Source of the DNA: CAYJPA01 sp964371945
GTDB taxonomy: Bacteria > Chloroflexota > Chloroflexia > Thermomicrobiales > UBA6265
Length of the DNA stretch: 32,266 bases
Direction: 5' to 3'
Assembly (NCBI GenBank): GCA_964371945.1
Contig: CAYJPA010000071.1
Location: 1-32,266, forward strand
The position numbers and the translations under genes are program-made. This document shows, piece by piece, positions 15,001-22,265 of the stretch (the stretch's first letter is position 1; every line of letters begins with the position of its first letter). The notes under the pieces are model-generated. The model did no database searches. It worked only from the letters and a program-made list of their open reading frames with translations, and was not told the DNA's origin.

Positions 15001-15888
15001 ATGTCCAAATCCATTATCAACGGCGACAACCGGCTCCGGCTTGCCATCCAACGCAATGGGCGGCTCACCGACGAAACCCTTAAGCTCCTGCGCGTGATCG
15101 GGCTCGAGTTCGAGAGCTACGGTCAGAAGCTACTTTCGCGCTGCCGAAACTTCCCGCTTTCGATCCTCTACGGCCGCGATGACGACATTCCAGGCTATGT
15201 TGGGCTCGGAACAGCCGATCTCGGAATCGTCGGCCGCAATCTGATCTACGAGGATGGCGTCGATGTTGTCGAGCTCGCTCCCCTTGGATTCGGGTACTGC
15301 GCGCTCGTGGTCGCGGTTCTACGCGACTCACCATACCAGACATTTGAGGATGTGAAGTCTGTCAAGATCGCGTCGTCCTATCCCAACTCGGCTCGCCGCT
15401 TCTTCGCCGAGCATGGCGCGACGCCTGAAGTGATCTCGATCAGCGGCTCGGTCGAAATGGCGCCGAGTCTTGGACTGTCGGACGCAATCGTGGAGCTCAC
15501 CGCCACCGGTTCAACTCTGTTGCTCAACGATCTTCGTCAGATTCATACGATTCTCGAATCGGAAGCGGTGCTGGTTGCAAATCCGACATCAATGGCGGAC
15601 CCGGAAAAGCGGCCGTACATCGACCGGCTCATGCTCCGGATCGGCGCGGTCCAGGCCGCCAAACGCTACAAATACGTGATGATGAACGCGCCGGCTTCAC
15701 AACTCGATGTGATCAAGTCGGTCGTGCCGGGTTTGAAGTCGCCGACCGTGATCCCGCTCGAGCTCGAAGGCTGGGTCGCGATCCATACCGCGATCGAGGA
15801 AGAGGTCTTCTGGGAATGCATCGAACGACTGCGTGAAGCCGGAGCCTCCGAAATCCTCGTATCATCACTTGATAAGCTGTTGCTCTAA
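15001..15888 (+). CDS. hisG: ATP phosphoribosyltransferase
   Basis: HisG joins ATP and PRPP to give phosphoribosyl-ATP, the first and usually feedback-controlled step of histidine synthesis. The 295-residue length marks the long, self-contained form with a C-terminal regulatory domain (about 225-295, V-I-P-L-E-L-E-G-W-V-A-I-H-T near 250-264), so no HisZ is needed. Catalytic-domain marks are L-R-L-A-I-Q-R-N-G-R-L near the start, G-L-G-T-A-D-L-G-I-V-G (68-78) and the PRPP loop E-L-T-A-T-G-S-T-L (165-173). The ATG at 15001 has GGGAGAG somewhat far upstream. It opens the his operon, 26 bases before hisC. The 131-base gap to the divergent methyltransferase gene has a TTGTG-N8-CACAA dyad (14888-14905) but no clear promoter or attenuator. 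Confidence 0.95.
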   Translation: MSKSIINGDNRLRLAIQRNGRLTDETLKLLRVIGLEFESYGQKLLSRCRNFPLSILYGRDDDIPGYVGLGTADLGIVGRNLIYEDGVDVVELAPLGFGYCALVVAVLRDSPYQTFEDVKSVKIASSYPNSARRFFAEHGATPEVISISGSVEMAPSLGLSDAIVELTATGSTLLLNDLRQIHTILESEAVLVANPTSMADPEKRPYIDRLMLRIGAVQAAKRYKYVMMNAPASQLDVIKSVVPGLKSPTVIPLELEGWVAIHTAIEEEVFWECIERLREAGASEILVSSLDKLLL

Positions 15889-15914
15889 ATCGATCCCCGG
15901 AAAAGGAGAGTCAC

Positions 15915-17039
15915 GTGGCAGCGACGGAAACATCGCCGAGTGTCGCATTCCAACCAGAATCGTTGCTTCGAGGCGTTATCCGCGCGCTCCCGTCGTATCT
16001 GCCCTCGCGTCCGCATTCCCTTCCGGAGCGGTTGATCCGGCTCGATATGAACGAGTCGCCGTATGGCCCGTCGCCCAAAGCGCGCGCGGCCCTGGCAGCG
16101 TTTGATCAGACTCATCGCTATCCCGACTTTGGACAGACCCGGCTCCGTGCCGCGCTTAGCGAGTACACCGGCATTCCGGCGGAACAGATCGTCGCCGGAG
16201 CGGGTCTGGATGACGTCCTGACGACGCTCGCCAATCTCGTGATCGATCCGGGCGACGAAGTCATCATTTCCGAGCCGACGTTTGGCGTCTACCGGATGCT
16301 GATCTCGCTCCATGCGGGCGTCGCGGTCGATGTGCCGCTCAGTTCCGACTTTCAGTTGGACGCGGATCGCGTGCTCGCGGCGGTGACGGAGCGCACAAAG
16401 TTCATCATCATCTGCACGCCGAACAACCCGACCGGTAATGTGCTCGATGAAGACTCGATCGAGAAGATCTGCGCCAATGCGCCCTGCCTGGTCGTGATCG
16501 ACGAGGCATATGCGGAGTTCGCGGGTGTTTCGCACATTCCGCTGATGGCCAAATACCCAAACGTGTTGATCGGGCGCACGATGAGCAAGTTTGCCGGCAT
16601 GGCAGGTATGCGCGTCGGCTACGGGCTCTTTCCGAAGTCGATGGTGCCCTACCTGTCGCACGCCACACCACCATTCCATAACGTCGGAATGGCATCGGTC
16701 GAAGCCGTAATCGCATCGTTGCAGGATCTCGATTACCTGAATGGGATCGTCGCCCGGATCGTGGCCGACCGCGAAGCGCTCGCCGATCAACTGCGCGAGC
16801 TGCCGGGAGTGACGCCGCTTCCTTCGGCCACGAACTTCTTGCTCGTGAGATTGCCGGTCGACAACGCGGAAGGCATTGTTCAGGATCTGGCTAAGCGTGG
16901 CGTCCTGGTTCGCAGTTTCGGACGTCCCGAGCTTGGCATCCAGGATTGCCTGCGGGTTACGGTCGGCACCACCGATGAGAATGAGATCTTCCTGGATGCG
17001 CTTCAGGAGACGATGGTGGAGAGAGGACTACCGACATGA
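15915..17039 (+). CDS. hisC: Histidinol-phosphate aminotransferase
   Basis: This fold-type I PLP enzyme of 374 residues transfers the amino group from glutamate to imidazole-acetol phosphate, giving histidinol phosphate. PLP-site residues are visible: N-E-S-P-Y-G-P (46-52), T-P-N-N-P-T-G (168-174) with N171, D196-E-A-Y199, the Schiff-base lysine K225 in T-M-S-K-F-A-G, and R233 in G-M-R-V-G. A phosphate-binding C-terminal R-V-T-V-G-T is present. The start is GTG 15915 with AAAGGAGAG six bases upstream. The stop overlaps the hisB start in an ATGA. Confidence 0.95.
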   Translation: MAATETSPSVAFQPESLLRGVIRALPSYLPSRPHSLPERLIRLDMNESPYGPSPKARAALAAFDQTHRYPDFGQTRLRAALSEYTGIPAEQIVAGAGLDDVLTTLANLVIDPGDEVIISEPTFGVYRMLISLHAGVAVDVPLSSDFQLDADRVLAAVTERTKFIIICTPNNPTGNVLDEDSIEKICANAPCLVVIDEAYAEFAGVSHIPLMAKYPNVLIGRTMSKFAGMAGMRVGYGLFPKSMVPYLSHATPPFHNVGMASVEAVIASLQDLDYLNGIVARIVADREALADQLRELPGVTPLPSATNFLLVRLPVDNAEGIVQDLAKRGVLVRSFGRPELGIQDCLRVTVGTTDENEIFLDALQETMVERGLPT

Positions 17040-17647
17040 ACGATCTCGTCGCGCGAATTCGGAAGTCCACTATCGGCCGCGAAACCGCGGAGACCACGAT
17101 CGCGCTCTCGTTGAATCTCGATGGTCACGGCGCCGTCGCCGCGCGCACGGGCGTTCCCTTCCTGGATCACATGCTGGATGCGCTCGGTCGACACGGGCGA
17201 CTCGACCTTGACATCTCCTGCACGGGAGATGCGGCGATGGATCCGCACCACACGGTCGAGGACGTCGGTATCGTAATCGGCCAGGGCATCCGGCAGGCGC
17301 TCGGCGATCGCAAGGGCATTCAACGCTACGGGCACGCTTATGCCCCGCTCGACGAGGCGCTGGCACGGGCTGTGATCGATTGCTCCGGCCGGCCGTATTT
17401 GCACTTCGAAGCCGTGATGCCGGAGCCGATAATCGGCGTCGATTTCGCGGCGAGTCTGGTTGAGGAATTTTGGCGGGCGCTGGTCATCAATGCCGGACTT
17501 ACCGCCCACATCGATCTCCTGCGTGCGCGCAATTCGCATCATGCGGCGGAGGCGATTTTCAAAGCGGCCGCGCTCGCGCTCCGCGAAGCGACCCGCCTCA
17601 CTGGAGATACTACGCGGGTTCCGTCCACCAAAGGGGTTCTAGCATGA
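17036..17647 (+). CDS. hisB: Imidazoleglycerol-phosphate dehydratase
   Basis: This 203-residue monofunctional HisB dehydrates imidazoleglycerol phosphate to imidazole-acetol phosphate. Manganese ligand blocks are complete: F-L-D-H-M-L-D (42-48), D-P-H-H-T-V-E-D (68-75), D-E-A-L-A-R-A, and the C-terminal R-N-S-H-H-A-A-E-A-I-F-K-A. There is no HAD-type histidinol phosphatase domain as in E. coli, so histidinol-phosphate phosphatase must be supplied elsewhere. It overlaps hisC and hisH by ATGA at both ends. Confidence 0.95.
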   Translation: MNDLVARIRKSTIGRETAETTIALSLNLDGHGAVAARTGVPFLDHMLDALGRHGRLDLDISCTGDAAMDPHHTVEDVGIVIGQGIRQALGDRKGIQRYGHAYAPLDEALARAVIDCSGRPYLHFEAVMPEPIIGVDFAASLVEEFWRALVINAGLTAHIDLLRARNSHHAAEAIFKAAALALREATRLTGDTTRVPSTKGVLA

Positions 17648-18270
17648 TCGCGGTCATCGATTACGGCGCGGGCAATCTACGTTCGATCAGCCGTGCACTT
17701 GAAGCAGCAGGCGCCGAAGTTACGGTCACAAGCGATCCCGAGGTCGTGCTTTCCGCCGACGCGGTTGTGCTGCCGGGAGTAGGTCACGCCGGGCACTCGG
17801 TCGAGCAGCTCACCAGGCTCGGCATGCCGGACGCGATTCAGGAAGTCGTGGAATCGGGACGCCTCTTCCTCGGGATTTGCGTCGGTATGCAGGTCATGTT
17901 CGATGAGCAGGAGGAGGGCGGCAATCGCGGGCTTGGCTTAATGCCTGGCCGCGTCCGCTCGATCAAAGGTGACGTCAAGATCCCGCATATGGGATGGAAC
18001 AGTTCGCGGGTTTCCAAAACCAGCCCTCTAGGCGACGAAGGTGACGAAAACTTTTACTACTTTGTCCACTCGTTCATCGCGGAGCCATCGGAACCGACTG
18101 ATGTCGCGGCCACGGTGGAATACGGTGAGCGATTCGCGAGTGTCGTGGTACGCGACAATGTTTGGGGCACCCAATTCCATCCCGAAAAGAGTGGTGATGC
18201 CGGGCTGAAGCTGATCCGGGCATTTGTCGATCAGGTGAATCTCCAGGCGTTGGCGGGCGCGGTCCGGTGA
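17644..18270 (+). CDS. hisH: Imidazole glycerol phosphate synthase, glutaminase subunit
   Basis: This 208-residue class I glutamine amidotransferase frees ammonia from glutamine and channels it to HisF. The catalytic triad is visible as C79 in L-G-I-C-V-G-M-Q, and H179 with E181 in T-Q-F-H-P-E-K-S. The oxyanion region is L-P-G-V-G (43-47). ATG 17644, overlapping the hisB stop in an ATGA with AAGGGG upstream, begins directly with the family's M-I-A-V-I-D-Y-G-A-G-N-L-R-S. The frame is open for 174 bases upstream, but that part is only a shadow of hisB. Confidence 0.95.
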   Translation: MIAVIDYGAGNLRSISRALEAAGAEVTVTSDPEVVLSADAVVLPGVGHAGHSVEQLTRLGMPDAIQEVVESGRLFLGICVGMQVMFDEQEEGGNRGLGLMPGRVRSIKGDVKIPHMGWNSSRVSKTSPLGDEGDENFYYFVHSFIAEPSEPTDVAATVEYGERFASVVVRDNVWGTQFHPEKSGDAGLKLIRAFVDQVNLQALAGAVR

Positions 18271-18998
18271 TCGTTTATCCAGCGATCGATATCCGAGGCG
18301 GACGCTGCGTGCGACTGGTCGAAGGCGATTTTGCGCGCGAAACCGCATTTGATGCCGATCCGGCCGACGCGGCAAAGCGCTGGGCGGACGCTGGCGCCGA
18401 ATGGATCCATGTTGTTGACCTCGACGGCGCGGTCGCGGGAGAGCCGGTCAATCTCGCCGCGATCCAGAGAATCGTCAATTCTGTTGACGTCCCGATTCAG
18501 GTGGGCGGCGGCATTCGCACCGCCGAAAACGCCGAGTCAATGTTGGGCATCGGTGTTCTTCGGGTGATTTTCGGCACTTCGGCGATCCGCGAGCCCTCGC
18601 TCATCGCCGAGCTCGCGACGACCTGGGGCGATCGGATCGTCGCTGGGCTCGATGCCCGCGACGGCAAACTCGCGGCCACCGGCTGGTTGGAGCAGACTGA
18701 TGTGCTCGCCACGGATGTTGCCCGATCATTGACTGCAGCCGGCGTGAAGCACGTCATCTATACCGATATCCGCCGCGACGGAACGCTCTCCGGTCCAAAT
18801 CTCGAATCCCTTTCAGAGATGATCGGGATCGCGGGATCGGCGGTGATCGCATCCGGTGGGATTGGAACAATCAGCGATGTCGAGGCCGTTCGCACCGCCG
18901 GCGCCGGCGGTGTGATCATTGGCCGCGCGCTGTACGATGGTCGCGTCGATCTGGTCGACGCAATTCGTCGGTCCGCAACAGGAGTTGTTCGATCGTGA
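18267..18998 (+). CDS. hisA: ProFAR isomerase (HisA)
   Basis: This 243-residue (beta/alpha)8 barrel opens the ProFAR ribose to PRFAR by an Amadori rearrangement. The first catalytic aspartate is D8 in Y-P-A-I-D-I-R-G-G-R-C-V-R-L. The second is in Y-T-D-I-R-R-D-G-T-L-S-G-P near 170. Phosphate loops are V-G-G-G-I-R (77-82) and the A-S-G-G-I-G region near 195. In some actinobacteria a PriA enzyme does both HisA and TrpF work; nothing here separates the two by eye. It starts at GTG 18267, overlapping the hisH stop as GTGA. Confidence 0.93.
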   Translation: MIVYPAIDIRGGRCVRLVEGDFARETAFDADPADAAKRWADAGAEWIHVVDLDGAVAGEPVNLAAIQRIVNSVDVPIQVGGGIRTAENAESMLGIGVLRVIFGTSAIREPSLIAELATTWGDRIVAGLDARDGKLAATGWLEQTDVLATDVARSLTAAGVKHVIYTDIRRDGTLSGPNLESLSEMIGIAGSAVIASGGIGTISDVEAVRTAGAGGVIIGRALYDGRVDLVDAIRRSATGVVRS

Positions 18999-19783
18999 GC
19001 GCACCAACCGCTACTGCAACCACGCTAACCCGGCGCGTCATCCCCTGCCTCGACGTAACCGATGGTCGTGTCGTCAAAGGCATCGAGTTTCTCAATCTCC
19101 GCGACGCCGGCGATCCTGTCGAACTTGCGGCGTTCTACAACGCCGAGGGCGCCGACGAGCTTGTCTTCTTGGATATCACCGCCAGCTCCGATAGCCGCGC
19201 GACGATGATCGATGTGGTCGAGCGCACCGCGGGCGAGATCTTCATTCCGCTGACCGTTGGCGGTGGCGTTCGCAAGGTCGAGGACATCCGGCAATTGCTC
19301 GGCGCGGGCGCCGACAAGGTTTCGATCAACACCGCCGCGATCCACGATCCAGAACTGATCACGCGAGGGGCGGACCGGTTCGGACGCCAGTGCATCGTGG
19401 TCGCAATCGACGCTCGATACGAACCGGAACGCGATTCCTGGGGTGTCTACACGCACGGCGGCCGAAATCCGGCTGGTCTGGACGTGATCGGGTGGGCACA
19501 ACGGGCCGCTGAGCTCGGAGCCGGCGAGCTGCTGGTCACCAGCATGGACCGCGACGGGACAAAGGACGGATACGATCTCAAACTCCTCGAAGCGATCAGC
19601 CGGGTCGTCAATGTGCCCCTAATCGCGTCCGGTGGTGCTGGGAATTTGCAGCACCTGGTCGAGGCCCTGGAACCGGGACGAGCGGACGCCGTACTCGCGG
19701 CTTCAATCTTCCACTTTGGCGAATATCGCGTCACCGAGGCCAAAGCATATCTCGCCGATCACGGCATCCCGATCCGACCATGA
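18995..19783 (+). CDS. hisF: Imidazole glycerol phosphate synthase, cyclase subunit
   Basis: This 262-residue (beta/alpha)8 barrel uses ammonia from HisH to make imidazole glycerol phosphate and AICAR from PRFAR. A short extra N-terminus (about ten residues) precedes R-R-V-I-P-C-L-D-V, in which the aspartate is catalytic; the second catalytic aspartate is in S-M-D-R-D-G-T-K-D-G-Y. Phosphate loops V-G-G-G-V-R and A-S-G-G-A-G-N are present. It starts with GTG 18995 overlapping the hisA stop as GTGA, and its own stop overlaps hisI as ATGA. HisH and HisF are separated by hisA, the common bacterial order. Confidence 0.95.
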   Translation: MSAPTATATTLTRRVIPCLDVTDGRVVKGIEFLNLRDAGDPVELAAFYNAEGADELVFLDITASSDSRATMIDVVERTAGEIFIPLTVGGGVRKVEDIRQLLGAGADKVSINTAAIHDPELITRGADRFGRQCIVVAIDARYEPERDSWGVYTHGGRNPAGLDVIGWAQRAAELGAGELLVTSMDRDGTKDGYDLKLLEAISRVVNVPLIASGGAGNLQHLVEALEPGRADAVLAASIFHFGEYRVTEAKAYLADHGIPIRP

Positions 19784-20718
19784 CTGGTCAATCCAACGGT
19801 TCTCCACGCATCGAATTCGATCTGGACGGCCTTATTCCCGTCGTGATTCAGGACGCGTTCACCGACGCCGTGCTCATGATGGCGTTCATGAACGAAGAAG
19901 CGCTCGAACGAACCCGTTCGACCGGACGCACCCATCTCTGGAGCCGGAGCCGGGCAAAGCTCTGGAAGAAGGGCGAAACCTCGGGTCACGAGCAGATCGT
20001 GCAAGACATCTACATCAACTGCGAGCTCAACAGTTTGCTGATCACCGTGCGACAGATCGGTGCCGCCTGCCACGAAGGCTATCCAACCTGTTACTTCCGG
20101 AAGATTGACGAGGACGGCGGCTTCAAAACCGTGCGCGACCGCTGGTTCGATCCGCACGACGTTTACGACTCATCGGACGGCATGGCGCTCGAAACCAGAA
20201 CGAAGCGCTGGTATGGCGCCTACGAGTACCTTCGCAACAACGATTTGACCGCGGAATCGAGCACGTCCAAGCGCCTGAGAAATTCGGATGACTCATTGAC
20301 ACCCCGAATCGCGGATGAGCTGCGAGAGCTTGCCGGAGTTTTGACAGGCGAACATCATCACATCGATCTCGCTTCGGACGTTCAACTGGAGGGCTCGCAG
20401 TGCCTCTACTGGATCGCGCTCACCGCGGTTCACAACGGCATTACCTGGGAGAGCCTACGACCTGACCGAGCGCTGGTAACGACTGAGAATGTCTTTTCCA
20501 TCGAATCGGCCGCCAGGTTGTTGATCTCCGAGGCGGATTCCTGGTTCAGGGCCACGCCGAATGTCAGCGAGGTCGCTGCTCGTTGTCACGCCGCGATCTC
20601 GCTGGTCGCCCAGGCGTGTCAATCGGCTCAGGTTCCACCGGTTAGTCTGGTCCGTCGCGATCTCGACGAGCTTGAAACCCGACCATACCTCTCAGGGTAT
20701 TTTTCCCAATTTACATAG
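19780..20718 (+). CDS. hisI: Phosphoribosyl-AMP cyclohydrolase with unusual metal motif and unknown C-terminal domain
   Basis: Residues 1-125 match HisI, which opens the adenine ring of PR-AMP: M-M-A-F-M-N-E-E-A (33-41), W-S-R-S-R-A-K-L-W-K-K-G-E-T-S-G-H (54-70) and A-A-C-H-E-G-Y-P-T-C-Y-F (95-106) with zinc ligands C97 and C104. The usual D-C-D-x-D metal motif reads N80-C81-E82-L83-N84 here. Residues about 160-312 form a helical extension that is not a clear HisE. A faint MazG-like pattern (E-L-R-E-L-A...Q-C-L-Y-W-I-A-L-T-A near 180-216) hints at a diverged pyrophosphohydrolase. It is the last gene of the his operon, joined to hisF by ATGA. No separate hisE is in the window. Confidence 0.87.
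   Translation: MTGQSNGSPRIEFDLDGLIPVVIQDAFTDAVLMMAFMNEEALERTRSTGRTHLWSRSRAKLWKKGETSGHEQIVQDIYINCELNSLLITVRQIGAACHEGYPTCYFRKIDEDGGFKTVRDRWFDPHDVYDSSDGMALETRTKRWYGAYEYLRNNDLTAESSTSKRLRNSDDSLTPRIADELRELAGVLTGEHHHIDLASDVQLEGSQCLYWIALTAVHNGITWESLRPDRALVTTENVFSIESAARLLISEADSWFRATPNVSEVAARCHAAISLVAQACQSAQVPPVSLVRRDLDELETRPYLSGYFSQFT
20685..20704 (+). terminator. Possible weak terminator at the end of hisI
   Basis: ATACCT (20685-20690) pairs with GGGTAT (20695-20700) around a CTCA loop, and TTTTT begins at 20700. It lies within the last codons of hisI. The stem is short and AT-rich, so it may stop only part of the transcripts. Confidence 0.25.
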
Positions 20719-20834
20719 GAAGCAAGCGCGAAGAACGGGACTTTCAGTGGGCACGCTCGCCCGGCGGATCGGTTCATACTGGTTGTCTTGGACCAGCTCT
20801 CCCGTGCGTTATCCCGTTGGCGGAGGTTCCTGAC

Positions 20835-21587
20835 GTGTCGTTTATGGGCGAATTGAGCGACATCGGCGTCGCGGACCTCCTGTACTTACTTGCTCTTCGC
20901 CGCCAAACCGGCAAGCTCGCGATCAGCGCAAATGGCGATGAGGTCAGTCTCTACCTCGACAAGGGGCAGATGATTCTGGTTACGTCGACCAACATGGCGC
21001 TCCGGCTCGGACGCATGCTGGTCCGAATGGGGTTCCTCGACGCGGAGCAGCTCCGCGAGGCGTTGCTGAGACAGGAGAACGGCCCGAAGGCTCAACCGCT
21101 CGGAAGTGTGCTGCTTCAGCACTCATATGTTACCGAGGCGCAGCTTTCGCAATGCGTCGAAGAGCAATGCGTGGAAATCCTGTCACGGGTGATCGCGGTC
21201 GAGCACGGCATCTTCATCTACCACAAGGATGTGGCTGTACCCGCTCGCACTGAAATTGTTCCGCTCAATGCGGATCGCATCATCCTTGAAGCAACACGCC
21301 GCTCCGATGAACTGGTTCGACTCCGCGATCTCTTGCCGGACAGAGACGCACCGCTCATGTTGTCGATGGATGTCGAAACCGTCGCGGAAACATTGTCGGA
21401 TCTCGAGGTCTTTGTCTCCGCCGCATTGCAGGCGGGCGCCTCGAGTATCAACGAACTGGCGTCTCAGCTCTCGATGGACAACGCCACGCTGTGGCGGACC
21501 ATCATCAGCATGCGGGAGCGCGGCTTGTTGATCGCGGGTGCGATCAACCCATCTGAGAATCGGCTTCATGCCGGCGCAGTCAGCTAG
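20835..21587 (+). CDS. DUF4388 domain protein with GspE-N-like and winged-helix-like regions
   Basis: This 250-residue cytoplasmic protein has an N-terminal DUF4388 (PatA-N-like) module, G-E-L-S-D-I-G-V-A-D-L-L-Y-L-L-A, then T-G-K-L-A-I and V-S-L-Y-L-D-K-G-Q-M-I-L-V-T-S. A segment about 70-160 (L-G-R-M-L-V-R-M-G-F-L-D-A-E-Q-L, L-G-S-V-L-L-Q-H-S-Y-V-T-E-A-Q-L) has the twin pattern of the type II secretion ATPase N-domain. The C-terminal 60 residues look like a winged helix. Such proteins occur in signalling and surface-motility systems, but their biochemical role is not known. GTG 20835 has GGAGG eight bases upstream; a TTG at 20817 is possible but less well placed. It is related to the gene at 24948. 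Confidence 0.8.
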   Translation: MSFMGELSDIGVADLLYLLALRRQTGKLAISANGDEVSLYLDKGQMILVTSTNMALRLGRMLVRMGFLDAEQLREALLRQENGPKAQPLGSVLLQHSYVTEAQLSQCVEEQCVEILSRVIAVEHGIFIYHKDVAVPARTEIVPLNADRIILEATRRSDELVRLRDLLPDRDAPLMLSMDVETVAETLSDLEVFVSAALQAGASSINELASQLSMDNATLWRTIISMRERGLLIAGAINPSENRLHAGAVS

Positions 21588-21596
21588 CCCAGGCAC

Positions 21597-22202
21597 TTAG
21601 TCCGAAGAATGCGGTCGTTCCAGATTCCAGGCATTCGCCACGAGAGCGATTCCCGCTCCGACCGCGGCGGCCAATAGCGTCAGCGCGATGGTCACGATGG
21701 TCTGATTTGGGCGCGATCGAGTCGGCTCTCCCGGTGGATCAATAATGTTTACTGTCGCGGGCTCGGCTGGGTCCGCGACCAAGAATGCATTGACCTGGTC
21801 CGGAAGAATCGACGCGGCCGACTCCGCGATCTCACGTGCGTCGCCCGCGGAGTCGCGCGTGACCGTAACGGTGAGCGCGCGACTATACCGGCTGCCAATT
21901 ACAGAGCCCTGAATGTCGTTCGCAGTCAGGGTCAATTGCTTCGCGGCCAGATCGCGCGCGACCGCTTCCGCAAAGACCCGGGACTCGACCAGCGTCGGAA
22001 GATCGTCCATCACCATCAGTTCCGGCCGCTCAGAGCTCCCGGGGATCTCTGTATCGCCTGGAAGAAGCACAACCGCCTTGAACGAGGTCTGATATGACTG
22101 CGTTCGCGACCGCACGAGGAGCAAAGGCAAGACGATGGCCGGCACCAGGACGACCAGCCACCAGCGTTTCAGCAGGACTGAAATCAACTCACGTAGTGTC
22201 AA
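21597..22202 (-). CDS. Wzz/chain-length-determinant-like membrane protein
   Basis: This 201-residue protein has the polysaccharide copolymerase layout: a short cytoplasmic start with L-R-E-L-I-S-V-L-L-K-R-W-W, membrane helix 14-31, a periplasmic or extracellular alpha/beta region (about 35-160), a proline-bearing stretch P-P-G-E-P-T-R-S-R-P-N, and a second membrane helix (about 165-191). No kinase domain follows. It would set chain length or help export of a surface polysaccharide. It starts at TTG 22202, with GAGGG eight bases upstream, which lies inside the GC-rich repeat. It lies 63 bases downstream of the sugar-phosphate transferase gene on the same strand, which supports the role. Confidence 0.82.
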   Translation of the reverse strand: MTLRELISVLLKRWWLVVLVPAIVLPLLLVRSRTQSYQTSFKAVVLLPGDTEIPGSSERPELMVMDDLPTLVESRVFAEAVARDLAAKQLTLTANDIQGSVIGSRYSRALTVTVTRDSAGDAREIAESAASILPDQVNAFLVADPAEPATVNIIDPPGEPTRSRPNQTIVTIALTLLAAAVGAGIALVANAWNLERPHSSD

Positions 22203-22207
22203 CGACG

Positions 22208-22254
22208 GCCCTCACCCCTGACCCCTTCCCCAACATATGGGGAGGGGAGGACGG
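22208..22254. repeat. GC-rich imperfect hairpin, REP-like intergenic repeat
   Basis: A C-rich half with repeated CCCCT units is followed by a G-rich half. CCCCTTCCCC (22222-22231) faces GGGGAGGGG (22239-22247) across a seven-base AT-rich loop, one T bulged. The pattern of C-rich tracts ending in CCCC, short loop, then GGGGAGGGG resembles the dispersed intergenic repeats seen in several Chloroflexota and other genomes. Only one copy is in the window. It lies between two cotranscribed genes and might act as a transcript-stabilising or attenuating hairpin. Confidence 0.55.
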
Positions 22255-22265
22255 TCTGAGTAGTC

